Source: Actinomycetota bacterium (GTDB taxonomy: Bacteria > Actinomycetota > Thermoleophilia > Solirubrobacterales > 70-9). From it: a DNA stretch of 64,000 nt. The DNA lies in contig JAFDWB010000074.1 in NCBI GenBank assembly GCA_018268675.1, positions 1 to 64,000 on the forward strand, read 5' to 3'. The notes below the pieces were generated by a model. It saw nothing but the letters and a program-made list of their open reading frames with translations. It was not told where the DNA came from and ran no database searches. Every line of letters begins with the position of its first letter. Position 1 is the first letter of the stretch. This document shows, piece by piece, positions 51,304 to 58,311 of the stretch. The position numbers were made by a program, and so were the translations under genes.

Positions 51304-51339
51304 TCAGCCGGCGCCGATGCCGCCGATGCCGAGGGAGCC
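51304..51339 (-). other. encapsulin targeting peptide coding segment
   Basis: This segment encodes the C-terminal GSLGIGGIGAG and the stop of the DyP peroxidase. Known cargo tags carry a hydrophobic LGIGSL-like core at the extreme C-terminus after a flexible linker, as here. The Ser-Leu of the usual GSL is replaced by Gly-Ile. Confidence 0.7.
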
Positions 51340-52344
51340 TTCGGGGGCGGCCGGGGGGTCGTCGGGATCGGGCTGGTCGTCGACGTCGGGCTCGGCCGGG
51401 GCGGGGGCTTCCGGGCCGGGTGGGTCGTCGAGGAAGTCGGCGCTGGGGACGAAGTAGAGATTGCCGGTGGTGGCGGTGGAGAAGTCGAGGATGCGGTCGT
51501 GGGTCGCCTCGCCCTTGCCGAGGAACATGTTGTCGAGCATCTGCTCGGTCACCGCGGGGGTGGCGGCGTAGGCCACGTAGTAGGTGCCGAACTCGTTGCC
51601 GCCGACGCGGCCGAAGGGCATGTTGAAGCGCATGATCTGAAGCTGTTCGCCCTCCTCGTCTTCGATCACGTTGAGGGTGAGGTGGGCGTCCGGGGCCTTG
51701 TCCTCGTCGGCGAACTCGACGTCGTCGAGCTTGGTGCGGCCGAACGCCGCCTCCTGTTCCTCGACGGTCAGGACGTTCCAGCCGGCGAGGTCGTGGAGGT
51801 ACTTCTGCACGATCAGGTAGCTGCCACCGGCGAAGTCGGGCTCCTCGTCGCCGATCACGACCGCCGCCTCGGCGGCGCGCCCCTCCGGGTTCTCGGTGCC
51901 GTCGACGAAGCCGAGCAGGTCGCGCTCGTCGAAGGACTTGAAGCCGTGGATCTCCTCGACGATCCGCACTCCGGGGTGGAGCCGGTCGACGATCAGGTGG
52001 GCAAGCTCGAAGCACATGTCGAGGCGTTCGGCACGGAGGTGGAAGAAGAGGTCGCCGGGGGTGGCGGGCGCCGTGTGGACGGGACCGCGCAGTTCGCGGA
52101 ACGGGTGAAGCCCGGCCGGTCGCGGGGCGCCGAACAGGCGGTCCCAGAGCTCTGCCCCGATCCCCACCACGCTGCTGAGCCGCGCCTCCTGGTACCGGAA
52201 GCCGACCGAGCGCCGCAGGCCCGCCAGATCCGGCAACAGGTCGAGGACCGCCGCCTCGCCACCGGGATCGACGCAGGCGGTGAGGAAGATGGCGTCCTCG
52301 GTGAGCGGCGTGAGGATGTCCTGCGGCTCCGCTTCGGGCATCAC
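51304..52344 (-). CDS. DyP-type haem peroxidase with encapsulin-type cargo tail
   Basis: 346 residues. GFVDGTENPEGRAAEAAVVI contains the DyP GxxDG motif with the distal Asp. QIMRFNMPFGRVGGNEFGTY contributes the conserved Arg and the R-x-N-MPFG segment. ATHDRILDFSTATTGNLYFV is the C-terminal haem-side region. The last ~35 residues form an acidic, Pro-rich linker ending APEGSLGIGGIGAG. This matches the SLGIGSL-type signal that loads cargo into encapsulin shells. The enzyme oxidises dyes, lignin-like phenols or haem with peroxide. No encapsulin gene is adjacent. Confidence 0.9.
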   Translation of the reverse strand: MMPEAEPQDILTPLTEDAIFLTACVDPGGEAAVLDLLPDLAGLRRSVGFRYQEARLSSVVGIGAELWDRLFGAPRPAGLHPFRELRGPVHTAPATPGDLFFHLRAERLDMCFELAHLIVDRLHPGVRIVEEIHGFKSFDERDLLGFVDGTENPEGRAAEAAVVIGDEEPDFAGGSYLIVQKYLHDLAGWNVLTVEEQEAAFGRTKLDDVEFADEDKAPDAHLTLNVIEDEEGEQLQIMRFNMPFGRVGGNEFGTYYVAYAATPAVTEQMLDNMFLGKGEATHDRILDFSTATTGNLYFVPSADFLDDPPGPEAPAPAEPDVDDQPDPDDPPAAPEGSLGIGGIGAG

Positions 52345-52674
52345 CGAACCCTAGACGGTCGGTTCTGGCTCGGGGTGCGGGGAGGGATGGGGCGCTCTGA
52401 AGCCGGCGCCCGGGGGACAAGGGACGGGTCGGGTCGCTGGGGAGAGGGGGAAGGGACCTGGTGAGGACGATGCCGGGCACGTCACCCTTCCTTCCGTCTT
52501 CCTCATTGGTCAGAAAGACGCGCGCTTCCCGGGGGCTCCGATTTCGGCCTCCCGAGGGCCGGGAGGAGTGGGGTTCCCGGACCTTCGTCACGACCCTGTG
52601 TCGCCTCCCCATGAACCCCTCACGCCACTCGGATGGCGCAAGCCCCCCGAACCGCCGCCCGACCCTCCCCGCCC
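52345..52674. other. 330-nt gap upstream of the DyP gene
   Basis: It should hold the DyP promoter on the minus strand. I see no convincing -35/-10 pair, no repeat of either dispersed family, and no coding frame with recognisable content. Open frames crossing it are GC-driven. Confidence 0.4.
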
Positions 52675-53139
52675 TCAACCCGCAAGCGCCGCGCCGAGCA
52701 CCACGAGGGCGAGGGTGAGGGCGGCGATCGCGCCGCGCAGGACCCCGGCGAGGGCCGCGCCGCGCCGGACGCCGTCCGCGAGCTCGGGCGAGTCGATCGC
52801 GCGTCGGCGCAGGCGGGTCATCGCGCGCGCCTGGGCCATGCCGACCGCGAGCGCGAGGAGGAGGGCGGCGGCGACGATCGCGGTGGCGAGGAGGAGAGCG
52901 TCCCAGGGGTGGCCGGCGAGCAGGATCGCGCCGCTGGCGAGGGCCACCAGCAGCGCGATCGTGCCGACGATCCCGTAGGTGCGGCCGAGCACGCGGAAGA
53001 AGGCGATCCGCTGCGGCGGGTCGAGCGTCGCCGAGGCGGCGCGGGCGACGACGAAGATCGCCACCAGGCCACCGATCCAGATCGCCGCCGAGAGGGCGTT
53101 GACGACGAGCAGGATGACCGACGTGCCGAGCGGGACCAT
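52675..53139 (-). CDS. four-helix membrane protein (DUF2269/CopD-like)
   Basis: 154 residues with four membrane helices: SVILLVVNALSAAIWIGGLV, GIVGTIALLVALASGAILLA, LLLATAIVAAALLLALAVGM and a last Ala/Leu-rich helix. The N-terminal A-x-W-x-G-G and R-x-x-x-Y-G-x-V resemble CopD/DUF2269 proteins. It begins 16 nt after the ferredoxin gene and is likely in its operon. Confidence 0.65.
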   Translation of the reverse strand: MVPLGTSVILLVVNALSAAIWIGGLVAIFVVARAASATLDPPQRIAFFRVLGRTYGIVGTIALLVALASGAILLAGHPWDALLLATAIVAAALLLALAVGMAQARAMTRLRRRAIDSPELADGVRRGAALAGVLRGAIAALTLALVVLGAALAG

Positions 53140-53155
53140 CGCGGGGCCGGGCGGA

Positions 53156-53419
53156 CTAGGACTGCTTGTAGTAGGCGGCGTTCCGCTCGATGTAGTGCGC
53201 CCACTCGGGCGGCACCGCGTCCTGGGGGTAGATCGCGTCCACGGGGCAGGCCTCGACGCAGGCGTCGCAGTCGATGCACTCGTCGGGGTCGATGTAGAGC
53301 ATCTCCTGGTTCTCGTAGTCGGCCTCGTCCGGGGTCGGGTGGATGCAGTCGACCGGGCAGACCTCGACGCACGAGTTGTCCTTGGTGCCGATGCACGGCT
53401 CGGTGATCACGTAGGCCAT
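53156..53419 (-). CDS. 7Fe/8Fe-type ferredoxin
   Basis: 87 residues. The first cluster motif is [18 protein letters not shown] and the second [16 protein letters not shown], the actinobacterial FdxA-like layout where the first site usually holds a 3Fe-4S and the second a 4Fe-4S cluster. It carries electrons to P450s or other oxidoreductases. A strong palindrome precedes it, and a hemerythrin gene lies just upstream on the same strand. Confidence 0.93.
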   Translation of the reverse strand: MAYVITEPCIGTKDNSCVEVCPVDCIHPTPDEADYENQEMLYIDPDECIDCDACVEACPVDAIYPQDAVPPEWAHYIERNAAYYKQS

Positions 53420-53439
53420 CGGGTCGGTCCTCCTGGGTC

Positions 53440-53474
53440 TGATCTTTTAAACACTAGAGGTGTGAAAAATATCA
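53440..53474. promoter_or_regulatory. 35-bp imperfect palindrome upstream of the ferredoxin gene
   Basis: TGATCTTTTAAACAC (53440-53454) and GTGTGAAAAATATCA (53460-53474) match as inverted arms at 12 of 15 positions around TAGAG. Its TGATnTTTT element recurs at 55920 and, as GATATTT, at 59967. It is very AT-rich for this genome and suits a regulator site in the ferredoxin promoter. The right arm ends at the hemerythrin stop. Confidence 0.6.
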
Positions 53475-53903
53475 GCCCGCGGCCTCGGCCGCCTCGATCG
53501 CGACCGCCAGGCGCGCGAGGGCGGTTGGGCCGAGCGCCGCTTCGGCGGCGACGAACAGCTCGCGCTCCTCGAAGCGCACGTGATCGTGGAGGAGGTCGCC
53601 GAGCGCGTGGAGCTCCGGCAGGGTGAGCTCGCCCTCCCGCGCGCGCACGGCTTCGCGGCGGATCGCGAGGTGCTCCTCGAGCATCCGCGCCACCCCCGGC
53701 CGGTCAAGCTCCGCCGCGGCCGCCCAGCCCGGCAGGAGCACCTCCTCCTCGACCCGGAAGTGGTGCCGGCCGTGCTCCTCCCAGAAGGAGAGGAACTCTC
53801 GCCCCGCGGCCGCCGGATCGTCCGCCTGGCGCAGCTTGCGCGCCGCGAGCAGGGCGACGAGGTGTTCGCGGGAGAGGGGCTTGAGGGCCTTGGCGCGCTT
53901 CAT
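53472..53903 (-). CDS. hemerythrin-like (HHE) domain protein
   Basis: 143 residues, a four-helix bundle. The diiron ligand pattern is visible: LSREHLVALLAARKL, then EEHGRHHFRVEEEVLLPGW, EEHLAIRREA and LHDHVRFEERELFVAAEA. Members bind oxygen, nitric oxide or sense oxidants. It lies 9 nt downstream of the haem-copper-like membrane protein gene and precedes the ferredoxin, consistent with an oxygen- or NO-handling operon. Confidence 0.88.
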   Translation of the reverse strand: MKRAKALKPLSREHLVALLAARKLRQADDPAAAGREFLSFWEEHGRHHFRVEEEVLLPGWAAAAELDRPGVARMLEEHLAIRREAVRAREGELTLPELHALGDLLHDHVRFEERELFVAAEAALGPTALARLAVAIEAAEAAG

Positions 53904-53912
53904 CGGGTCTGC

Positions 53913-55214
53913 TCAGACGCTCGGCCGGGCGTGGAGGAGGACGCGGCCGGCGAGCTGCGCGACGCGGGCGGCGAGCACGGCGTAGACGGCGACGAGGAGC
54001 CACTTGGCGGGGGTGTGCAGGGGCCCCGGGCCGCCTTCCTGGGCGAGCGCGAGGGCCGCCACCGCCACCACCGCGAGCGCCGCGACGACGGCATCAAGGC
54101 GCGGCCGCGGATCGGGCATGCGCGCGGCGAAGCCGCCGCGGACGCGCACCACCACGGCGAGCAGGTGGAGCAGCGAGCCGAGCACGGTGAGCCCGATCCA
54201 GCCCGCGACCAGGAGCGTGCCGACGGCGGTTCGCGTGCCGCCGACGAGAGCGCCCTCGGGCCCCTGCTCGAGCACCGCGGCGCTCGCCACCACCAGCGCC
54301 GCGAGCAGGAAGGGCTGCGCCGCCCCGACCAGCCGGGCGGGCAGCGAGAGCGGCCGCGCCGCCGCCCGCAGCGAGGCGAGCACGTTCACGAGCAGCAGGA
54401 GCGCGCCGAGGCAGAGCGCGAGCCAGCCCGCGACCGCGACCGGGTCGAGCCCCCAGGCATAGCCGACCGCCAGCGCGACGACGCCGCCCGTCCAGGCGCC
54501 GAAGGCGAGCGGCTGCAGGCGCGGGTGGCGCAGCTGGGTCTGGGTCAGGGACGGGTAGAAGGTGTGCAGCGTGCCGACGATCGCGCCGCCGAACCAGCCG
54601 GCCAGGTTGAGCGACATGTGGGCGCCGAGGAGATCGCCGGCGCTCCAGAGGACGCCGTGGGCAAGGAGCGAGCCGGCGACCACGCCGAGGCCGAGGAAGA
54701 GCGCCCCGGCGCAATACCAGGCGACGGCCCAGAGCGAGCGGCGCAGGGAACGACGCCACATCGTCGCGACCGCGAGCCCCCACAGCGCGAGCGCCGCGAG
54801 GAGGAGCCCGACCGCGATCCAGACCGCGGCGCTCGCGGCGAGGGGGATCGCGACTGCGAGCCCGATCGCGCCGAGGTTCCAGGCCGCCAGCTGAGCGCGG
54901 ACCAGGCGGCGCGGCGGCGGGTCGGTGGCGAGGAAGGCGCCGACGAAGAACTGGGCGGTGCCGAGGACGAGCTGGGAGACGCCGCCGACGAAGGCGAGGT
55001 GCAGGGCGAGCCAGCGTCCCCAGTCCCAGGGGGCGAGCGCCTGGACTACCGCGGCGATCGCGGCGGCGGCGAGGAAGGCGATGCCGCAGACGAAGAAGGC
55101 GCCGACGACGTCGGTAGGCCGCAGGTCTCCGGGGCGCCGCGGGATCGGCCCGCGGCGGCACCGGCCCGCCCGGGACGGCGCGCCCGCCGCGGGCGCGGGC
55201 GGCTCAGTCGCCAC
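53913..55214 (-). CDS. NnrS-like or haem-copper-oxidase-like multi-helix membrane protein
   Basis: 433 residues, about 12 membrane helices. Histidines sit in helices in a haem-protein style: LALHLAFVGGVSQLVLGTAQ, then GAHMSLNLAGWFGGAIVGTL and HTFYPSLTQTQLRHPRLQPL. The H-x-x-L-N-L-x-GW-x-G...GTL-x-T-x-x-P segment is that of membrane proteins found beside copper nitrite reductases and of NnrS relatives. A role in nitrogen-oxide metabolism is inferred. It overlaps the upstream regulator gene by 11 nt. Confidence 0.65.
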   Translation of the reverse strand: MATEPPAPAAGAPSRAGRCRRGPIPRRPGDLRPTDVVGAFFVCGIAFLAAAAIAAVVQALAPWDWGRWLALHLAFVGGVSQLVLGTAQFFVGAFLATDPPPRRLVRAQLAAWNLGAIGLAVAIPLAASAAVWIAVGLLLAALALWGLAVATMWRRSLRRSLWAVAWYCAGALFLGLGVVAGSLLAHGVLWSAGDLLGAHMSLNLAGWFGGAIVGTLHTFYPSLTQTQLRHPRLQPLAFGAWTGGVVALAVGYAWGLDPVAVAGWLALCLGALLLLVNVLASLRAAARPLSLPARLVGAAQPFLLAALVVASAAVLEQGPEGALVGGTRTAVGTLLVAGWIGLTVLGSLLHLLAVVVRVRGGFAARMPDPRPRLDAVVAALAVVAVAALALAQEGGPGPLHTPAKWLLVAVYAVLAARVAQLAGRVLLHARPSV

Positions 55215-55863
55215 CGTCGATGGACCCCGAGACGCCGACCACGCAGCCCGCGAGCTCCGGGTCGTGCGGCTCCCAGCGGGTGAGCCTGGTGCGCGGCAGC
55301 AGCTCGGCCAGCAGGCCGTCGGTGATCCCCTTGTGGAGCGCGCAGACCACTTCCTTGTTCTCCATCACCGAGGCGCGGTAGGGGCAGTTCTCGAGCCGGC
55401 AGACGAAGCCGGCGGAGCCGCGCTCCTCGAGCTCGGGGGAGAAGCCCAGCGAGGCGACGACCTGGCGGAAGCTTTCGACCGGGTCCGCGGCGGCCGCGTC
55501 CGGAGCCAGCTCGCGGCCGATGTCCCGGCCCGTCTTCTCGACCTCGCGCAGACGGTTACGGCCAGCCGGGATCGCCCGCGCCAGCCAGCCGGCGAGGGCG
55601 GCGTAGCCGGTCGGCGGCCCTCCGCCGGGCTCGGCGCCGGGGGCGACGGCCCAGAGATCGCCGGGCCGGCCGCGGCGGCCCTTGCTGCGGCTGCGCTCGA
55701 CCAGCCCCGCCTCGCGCAGCCGCTCCAGATGGCGGCGGACGCCGTTCGGGTGCAGCTCGAGCGCCGTCGCCAGCGCCTCGGTGCCCACCGGGGCGCGTTG
55801 CTCGACCAGCCAGGCGAAGATCTTCGCCCGCGTCCGCTGGGAGAGGACGTCATCGGTGTCCAT
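55204..55863 (-). CDS. HTH regulator with C-terminal Cys cluster, probable Fe-S or redox sensor
   Basis: 219 residues from ATG 55863. The N-terminal winged helix is SQRTRAKIFAWLVEQRAPVG, then ALELHPNGVRRHLERLREAG. The C-terminal part has FVCRLENCPYRASVMENKEV followed by VCALHKG and a later GCVVG: a C-x4-CPY...C..H arrangement resembling SufR-like Fe-S regulators. It is divergent from the oxidase gene and heads the operon of the membrane protein, hemerythrin and perhaps ferredoxin. Control of both directions from the shared 108-nt region is likely. Confidence 0.78.
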   Translation of the reverse strand: MDTDDVLSQRTRAKIFAWLVEQRAPVGTEALATALELHPNGVRRHLERLREAGLVERSRSKGRRGRPGDLWAVAPGAEPGGGPPTGYAALAGWLARAIPAGRNRLREVEKTGRDIGRELAPDAAAADPVESFRQVVASLGFSPELEERGSAGFVCRLENCPYRASVMENKEVVCALHKGITDGLLAELLPRTRLTRWEPHDPELAGCVVGVSGSIDGGD

Positions 55864-55886
55864 GGGCAGGTCCAAGGTGGCGATTT

Positions 55887-55907
55887 TTGCACATCGAGAC
55901 TGTGCAA
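55887..55907. promoter_or_regulatory. inverted repeat next to the Cys-cluster regulator start
   Basis: TTGCACA (55887-55893) and TGTGCAA (55901-55907) are exact inverted copies separated by 7 nt, with GGCGA-like flanks on both sides. The site is 24 nt from the regulator start, so autoregulation is likely. Confidence 0.6.
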
Positions 55908-55919
55908 TTCGCCGCGCGG

Positions 55920-55950
55920 TGATATTTTCCCACCAATGATGTGAAAATGA
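55920..55950. promoter_or_regulatory. GATATTTT-type site before the oxidase gene
   Basis: TGATATTTTCCCAC (55920-55933) faces TGTGAAAATGA (55940-55950), sharing an ATTTTC/GAAAAT inverted core. It resembles the palindrome at 53440 (TGATnTTTT...ACAC) in both sequence and arrangement. It lies 22-52 nt upstream of the oxidase ATG, which has GGAGG at 55961-55965 as its ribosome site. Confidence 0.5.
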
Positions 55951-55971
55951 GGTCTGAGCGACGGAGGACCG

Positions 55972-57948
55972 ATGGCGAGCAGAACCCTCCAGGCGGAGGC
56001 AACCGCAGGCGGACGGCGCGACCGGGCGGCCGACTTCGGCATCTCGGGGGAGGGACTGCTGTGGAATTGGCTCCGGGGACTCGCGGGCACGATCGGCGGG
56101 GCGGCGCTCGGCTTCGGGCTGGTCGTCGCCCTGCGGGCCGCCTCCGGCCTGCCGATCTGGCAGACCGAGCAGACCGGCTACCCGCACATAGTCGTCCCCC
56201 TGATCACCGGCGCGCTCGGGTTCCTGCTCGGCTTCGGCGCCTTCGACTACTGGATCCGCTGGGGGTTCGGGGTGCCGACCAGGCCCGAGGACCACGCCGA
56301 CCACGGGGCGGCCACCTGGCGCGACTACTTCACCTTCAACACCGACCACAAGGTGATCGGCATCCAGTACATGGTCACCACCTTCTTCTTCTTTTTCGTC
56401 GGCGGACTGCTGGCGATGCTGATCCGCGCCGAGCTGGCGCAGCCGGGGACCCAGATCGTCGGCGCGAGCACCTACGACAGCCTCTTCTCCACCCACGCGG
56501 TGGTGATGATCTTCCTCTTCCTGATCCCTGTCTTCGCCGGGATCGCCAACTACGTGCTGCCGCTGATGATCGGCGCGCCCGACATGGCGTTCCCGCGCCT
56601 GAACGCGCTCAGCTTCTGGCTGCTCCCGGTGGCGGGTGTCATCTTCATCTCCAGCTTCCTGGTCCCCGGCGGCGCCTTCGACGCCGGCTGGACCGGGTAC
56701 GCGCCGCTCTCCACCGGGGCTCCGCTCGGCCAGTCGTTCTTCAACGTCGGCATCCAGTTCGCCGGCTTCTCCTCGATCCTCGCCGGGCTGAACTTCCTGG
56801 TCACGATCATCACCATGCGCGCGCCGGGAATGAGCTTCTGGCGCATGCCGCTGCTGGTCTGGGCCAACCTCGCGACCTCGATGCTGGTGATCGCCGCCAC
56901 CCCGTTTGTCGCCGGCGCCCAGATGATGGTCCTCTTCGACCGCATCCTGCACACCAACTTCTTCCAGTTCGGCGGTGGCGGCGACGTGGTCAGCTACCAA
57001 CACATCTTCTGGTTCTACTCACACCCGGCGGTGTACATCATGATCATCCCCGGCTTCGGGATGATCAGCGAGGTGATCTCCACCTTCTCGCGCAAAGCGA
57101 TCTTCGGCTACCGGCTGATGTCACTGTCGCTGATCGCGATCATCGTCCTCAGCTACTCGGTCTGGGCGCACCACATGTTCGTGTCGGGCATGTTCAGCTG
57201 GCTGCGGGTGCCGATGATGCTCACCTCGATGCTGATCGCGGTGCCGACCGGGATCAAGATCTTCTCCTGGCTCGGCACTCTCTTCTTCGGCAAGATCCAC
57301 GCCGACTCGACCGCGATGCTCTTCGCCCTCGGCTTCGTCGTCACCTTCATCATCGGCGGGATCAGCGGAGTGATGGTGGCGATCGTGCCGATCGACATCC
57401 ACGTCACCCAGACCTACTTCATCGTCGCCCACATCCACTTCGTACTGTTCGGCGGCTCGGTGTTCACCGTGTTCGCCGGGATCTACTACTGGTTCCCGAA
57501 GATCACCGGGCGGATGTACGACGAGCGGCTCGGCCGCATCCACTTCTGGCTGACGCTGATCGGCACCTGGGGGACCTTCGTGCCGATGTTCTGGCTCGGG
57601 ATGGACGGCATGCCGCGGCGGGTCGCCGACTACGCGAGCCAGTTCGGCGACTGGAACCTGCTGATCAGCTGCTTCGCCTTTCTGCTCGGCGCCGCCCAGC
57701 TCCTCTTCCTCTACAACATGGTCGTCTCCTGGCGGTTCGGACCGCGGGCCGGCGCGAACCCGTGGCACGCCCGCTCGATCGAGTGGCTGGTCTCCTCGCC
57801 GCCGCCCCGCTTCAACTTCGAGGAGATCCCGCGCGTGGTCGCCGGCCCCTACGAGTACGGCGTGCCCGGCGCCGTGCACGCGCTGATGACCTCGAAGGAG
57901 GGCTCAGCCCGCGGGCGGCGGACCGAGAAGCGGCGCCAGCCGGCGTAG
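55972..57948 (+). CDS. haem-copper oxidase subunit I, A2 (YSHP) type, solitary
   Basis: 658 residues. An extra pair of N-terminal helices (~35-110) precedes the 12-helix core. Haem and copper ligands are visible: STHAVVMIFLFLIP, WFYSHPAVYIMIIPGFGMIS with the Cu-ligating His and the crosslinked Tyr, YSVWAHHMFVSGMF, and HVTQTYFIVAHIHFVLFGGS. The usual HPEVY glutamate is Ala, with Tyr-Ser before the His, as in A2-type oxidases. No subunit II, III or cytochrome c gene is adjacent. Terminal oxygen reduction is the default reading; nitric oxide reduction cannot be excluded given the neighbours. Confidence 0.88.
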   Translation: MASRTLQAEATAGGRRDRAADFGISGEGLLWNWLRGLAGTIGGAALGFGLVVALRAASGLPIWQTEQTGYPHIVVPLITGALGFLLGFGAFDYWIRWGFGVPTRPEDHADHGAATWRDYFTFNTDHKVIGIQYMVTTFFFFFVGGLLAMLIRAELAQPGTQIVGASTYDSLFSTHAVVMIFLFLIPVFAGIANYVLPLMIGAPDMAFPRLNALSFWLLPVAGVIFISSFLVPGGAFDAGWTGYAPLSTGAPLGQSFFNVGIQFAGFSSILAGLNFLVTIITMRAPGMSFWRMPLLVWANLATSMLVIAATPFVAGAQMMVLFDRILHTNFFQFGGGGDVVSYQHIFWFYSHPAVYIMIIPGFGMISEVISTFSRKAIFGYRLMSLSLIAIIVLSYSVWAHHMFVSGMFSWLRVPMMLTSMLIAVPTGIKIFSWLGTLFFGKIHADSTAMLFALGFVVTFIIGGISGVMVAIVPIDIHVTQTYFIVAHIHFVLFGGSVFTVFAGIYYWFPKITGRMYDERLGRIHFWLTLIGTWGTFVPMFWLGMDGMPRRVADYASQFGDWNLLISCFAFLLGAAQLLFLYNMVVSWRFGPRAGANPWHARSIEWLVSSPPPRFNFEEIPRVVAGPYEYGVPGAVHALMTSKEGSARGRRTEKRRQPA

Positions 57949-58311
57949 CTCTTCGCGGTGGAGCTGGGAGAGCTCCTCGATCCGCTCCTCGCCGAGCGGC
58001 GTCAACAGCAGGTGGACGAGCCGGTGATCGGCGGCGTCGCGACGTCGCTCGACCAGGCCGCCGTCGACGGCGCGGTCGATCAGCTCGACCACGCTGTGGT
58101 GCCGCGAGACGAGATAGTCGGCCAGCTCGCCGACCGTCGGCGCCGCCTCGCCGGGGTGCCCCTTGATCGCCAGCAACAGTTGGTGCTGGGCCGGGGTGAG
58201 GCCGACGGCGCGCGCCTGGTCCTCGCTCCAGCGCAGGAAGTGGCGCAGCGCGGTGCGGAAGCGGAGCAGCTCCTCGTAGTCGCGCGCGGTCGGGCGGCGG
58301 GCGGGGGTCAT
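57904..58311 (-). CDS. MarR-family regulator
   Basis: 135 residues. The winged helix is LTPAQHQLLLAIKGHPGEAA, then TVGELADYLVSRHHSVVELI and VERRRDAADHRLVHLLLTPL with the conserved D-x-R of the wing. It starts inside the ClC stop (ATGA overlap) and so is co-expressed with the channel. The palindrome at 59967 ahead of that operon is a candidate autoregulatory site. Its 3' end overlaps the oxidase gene by 45 nt, convergently. Confidence 0.88.
   Translation of the reverse strand: MTPARRPTARDYEELLRFRTALRHFLRWSEDQARAVGLTPAQHQLLLAIKGHPGEAAPTVGELADYLVSRHHSVVELIDRAVDGGLVERRRDAADHRLVHLLLTPLGEERIEELSQLHREELRRLAPLLGPPPAG

Noticed and set aside
55941-58166. 741-codon frame overlapping the oxidase gene
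   Set aside because: Shadow of the oxidase in another frame. The oxidase frame has all haem and copper ligands.
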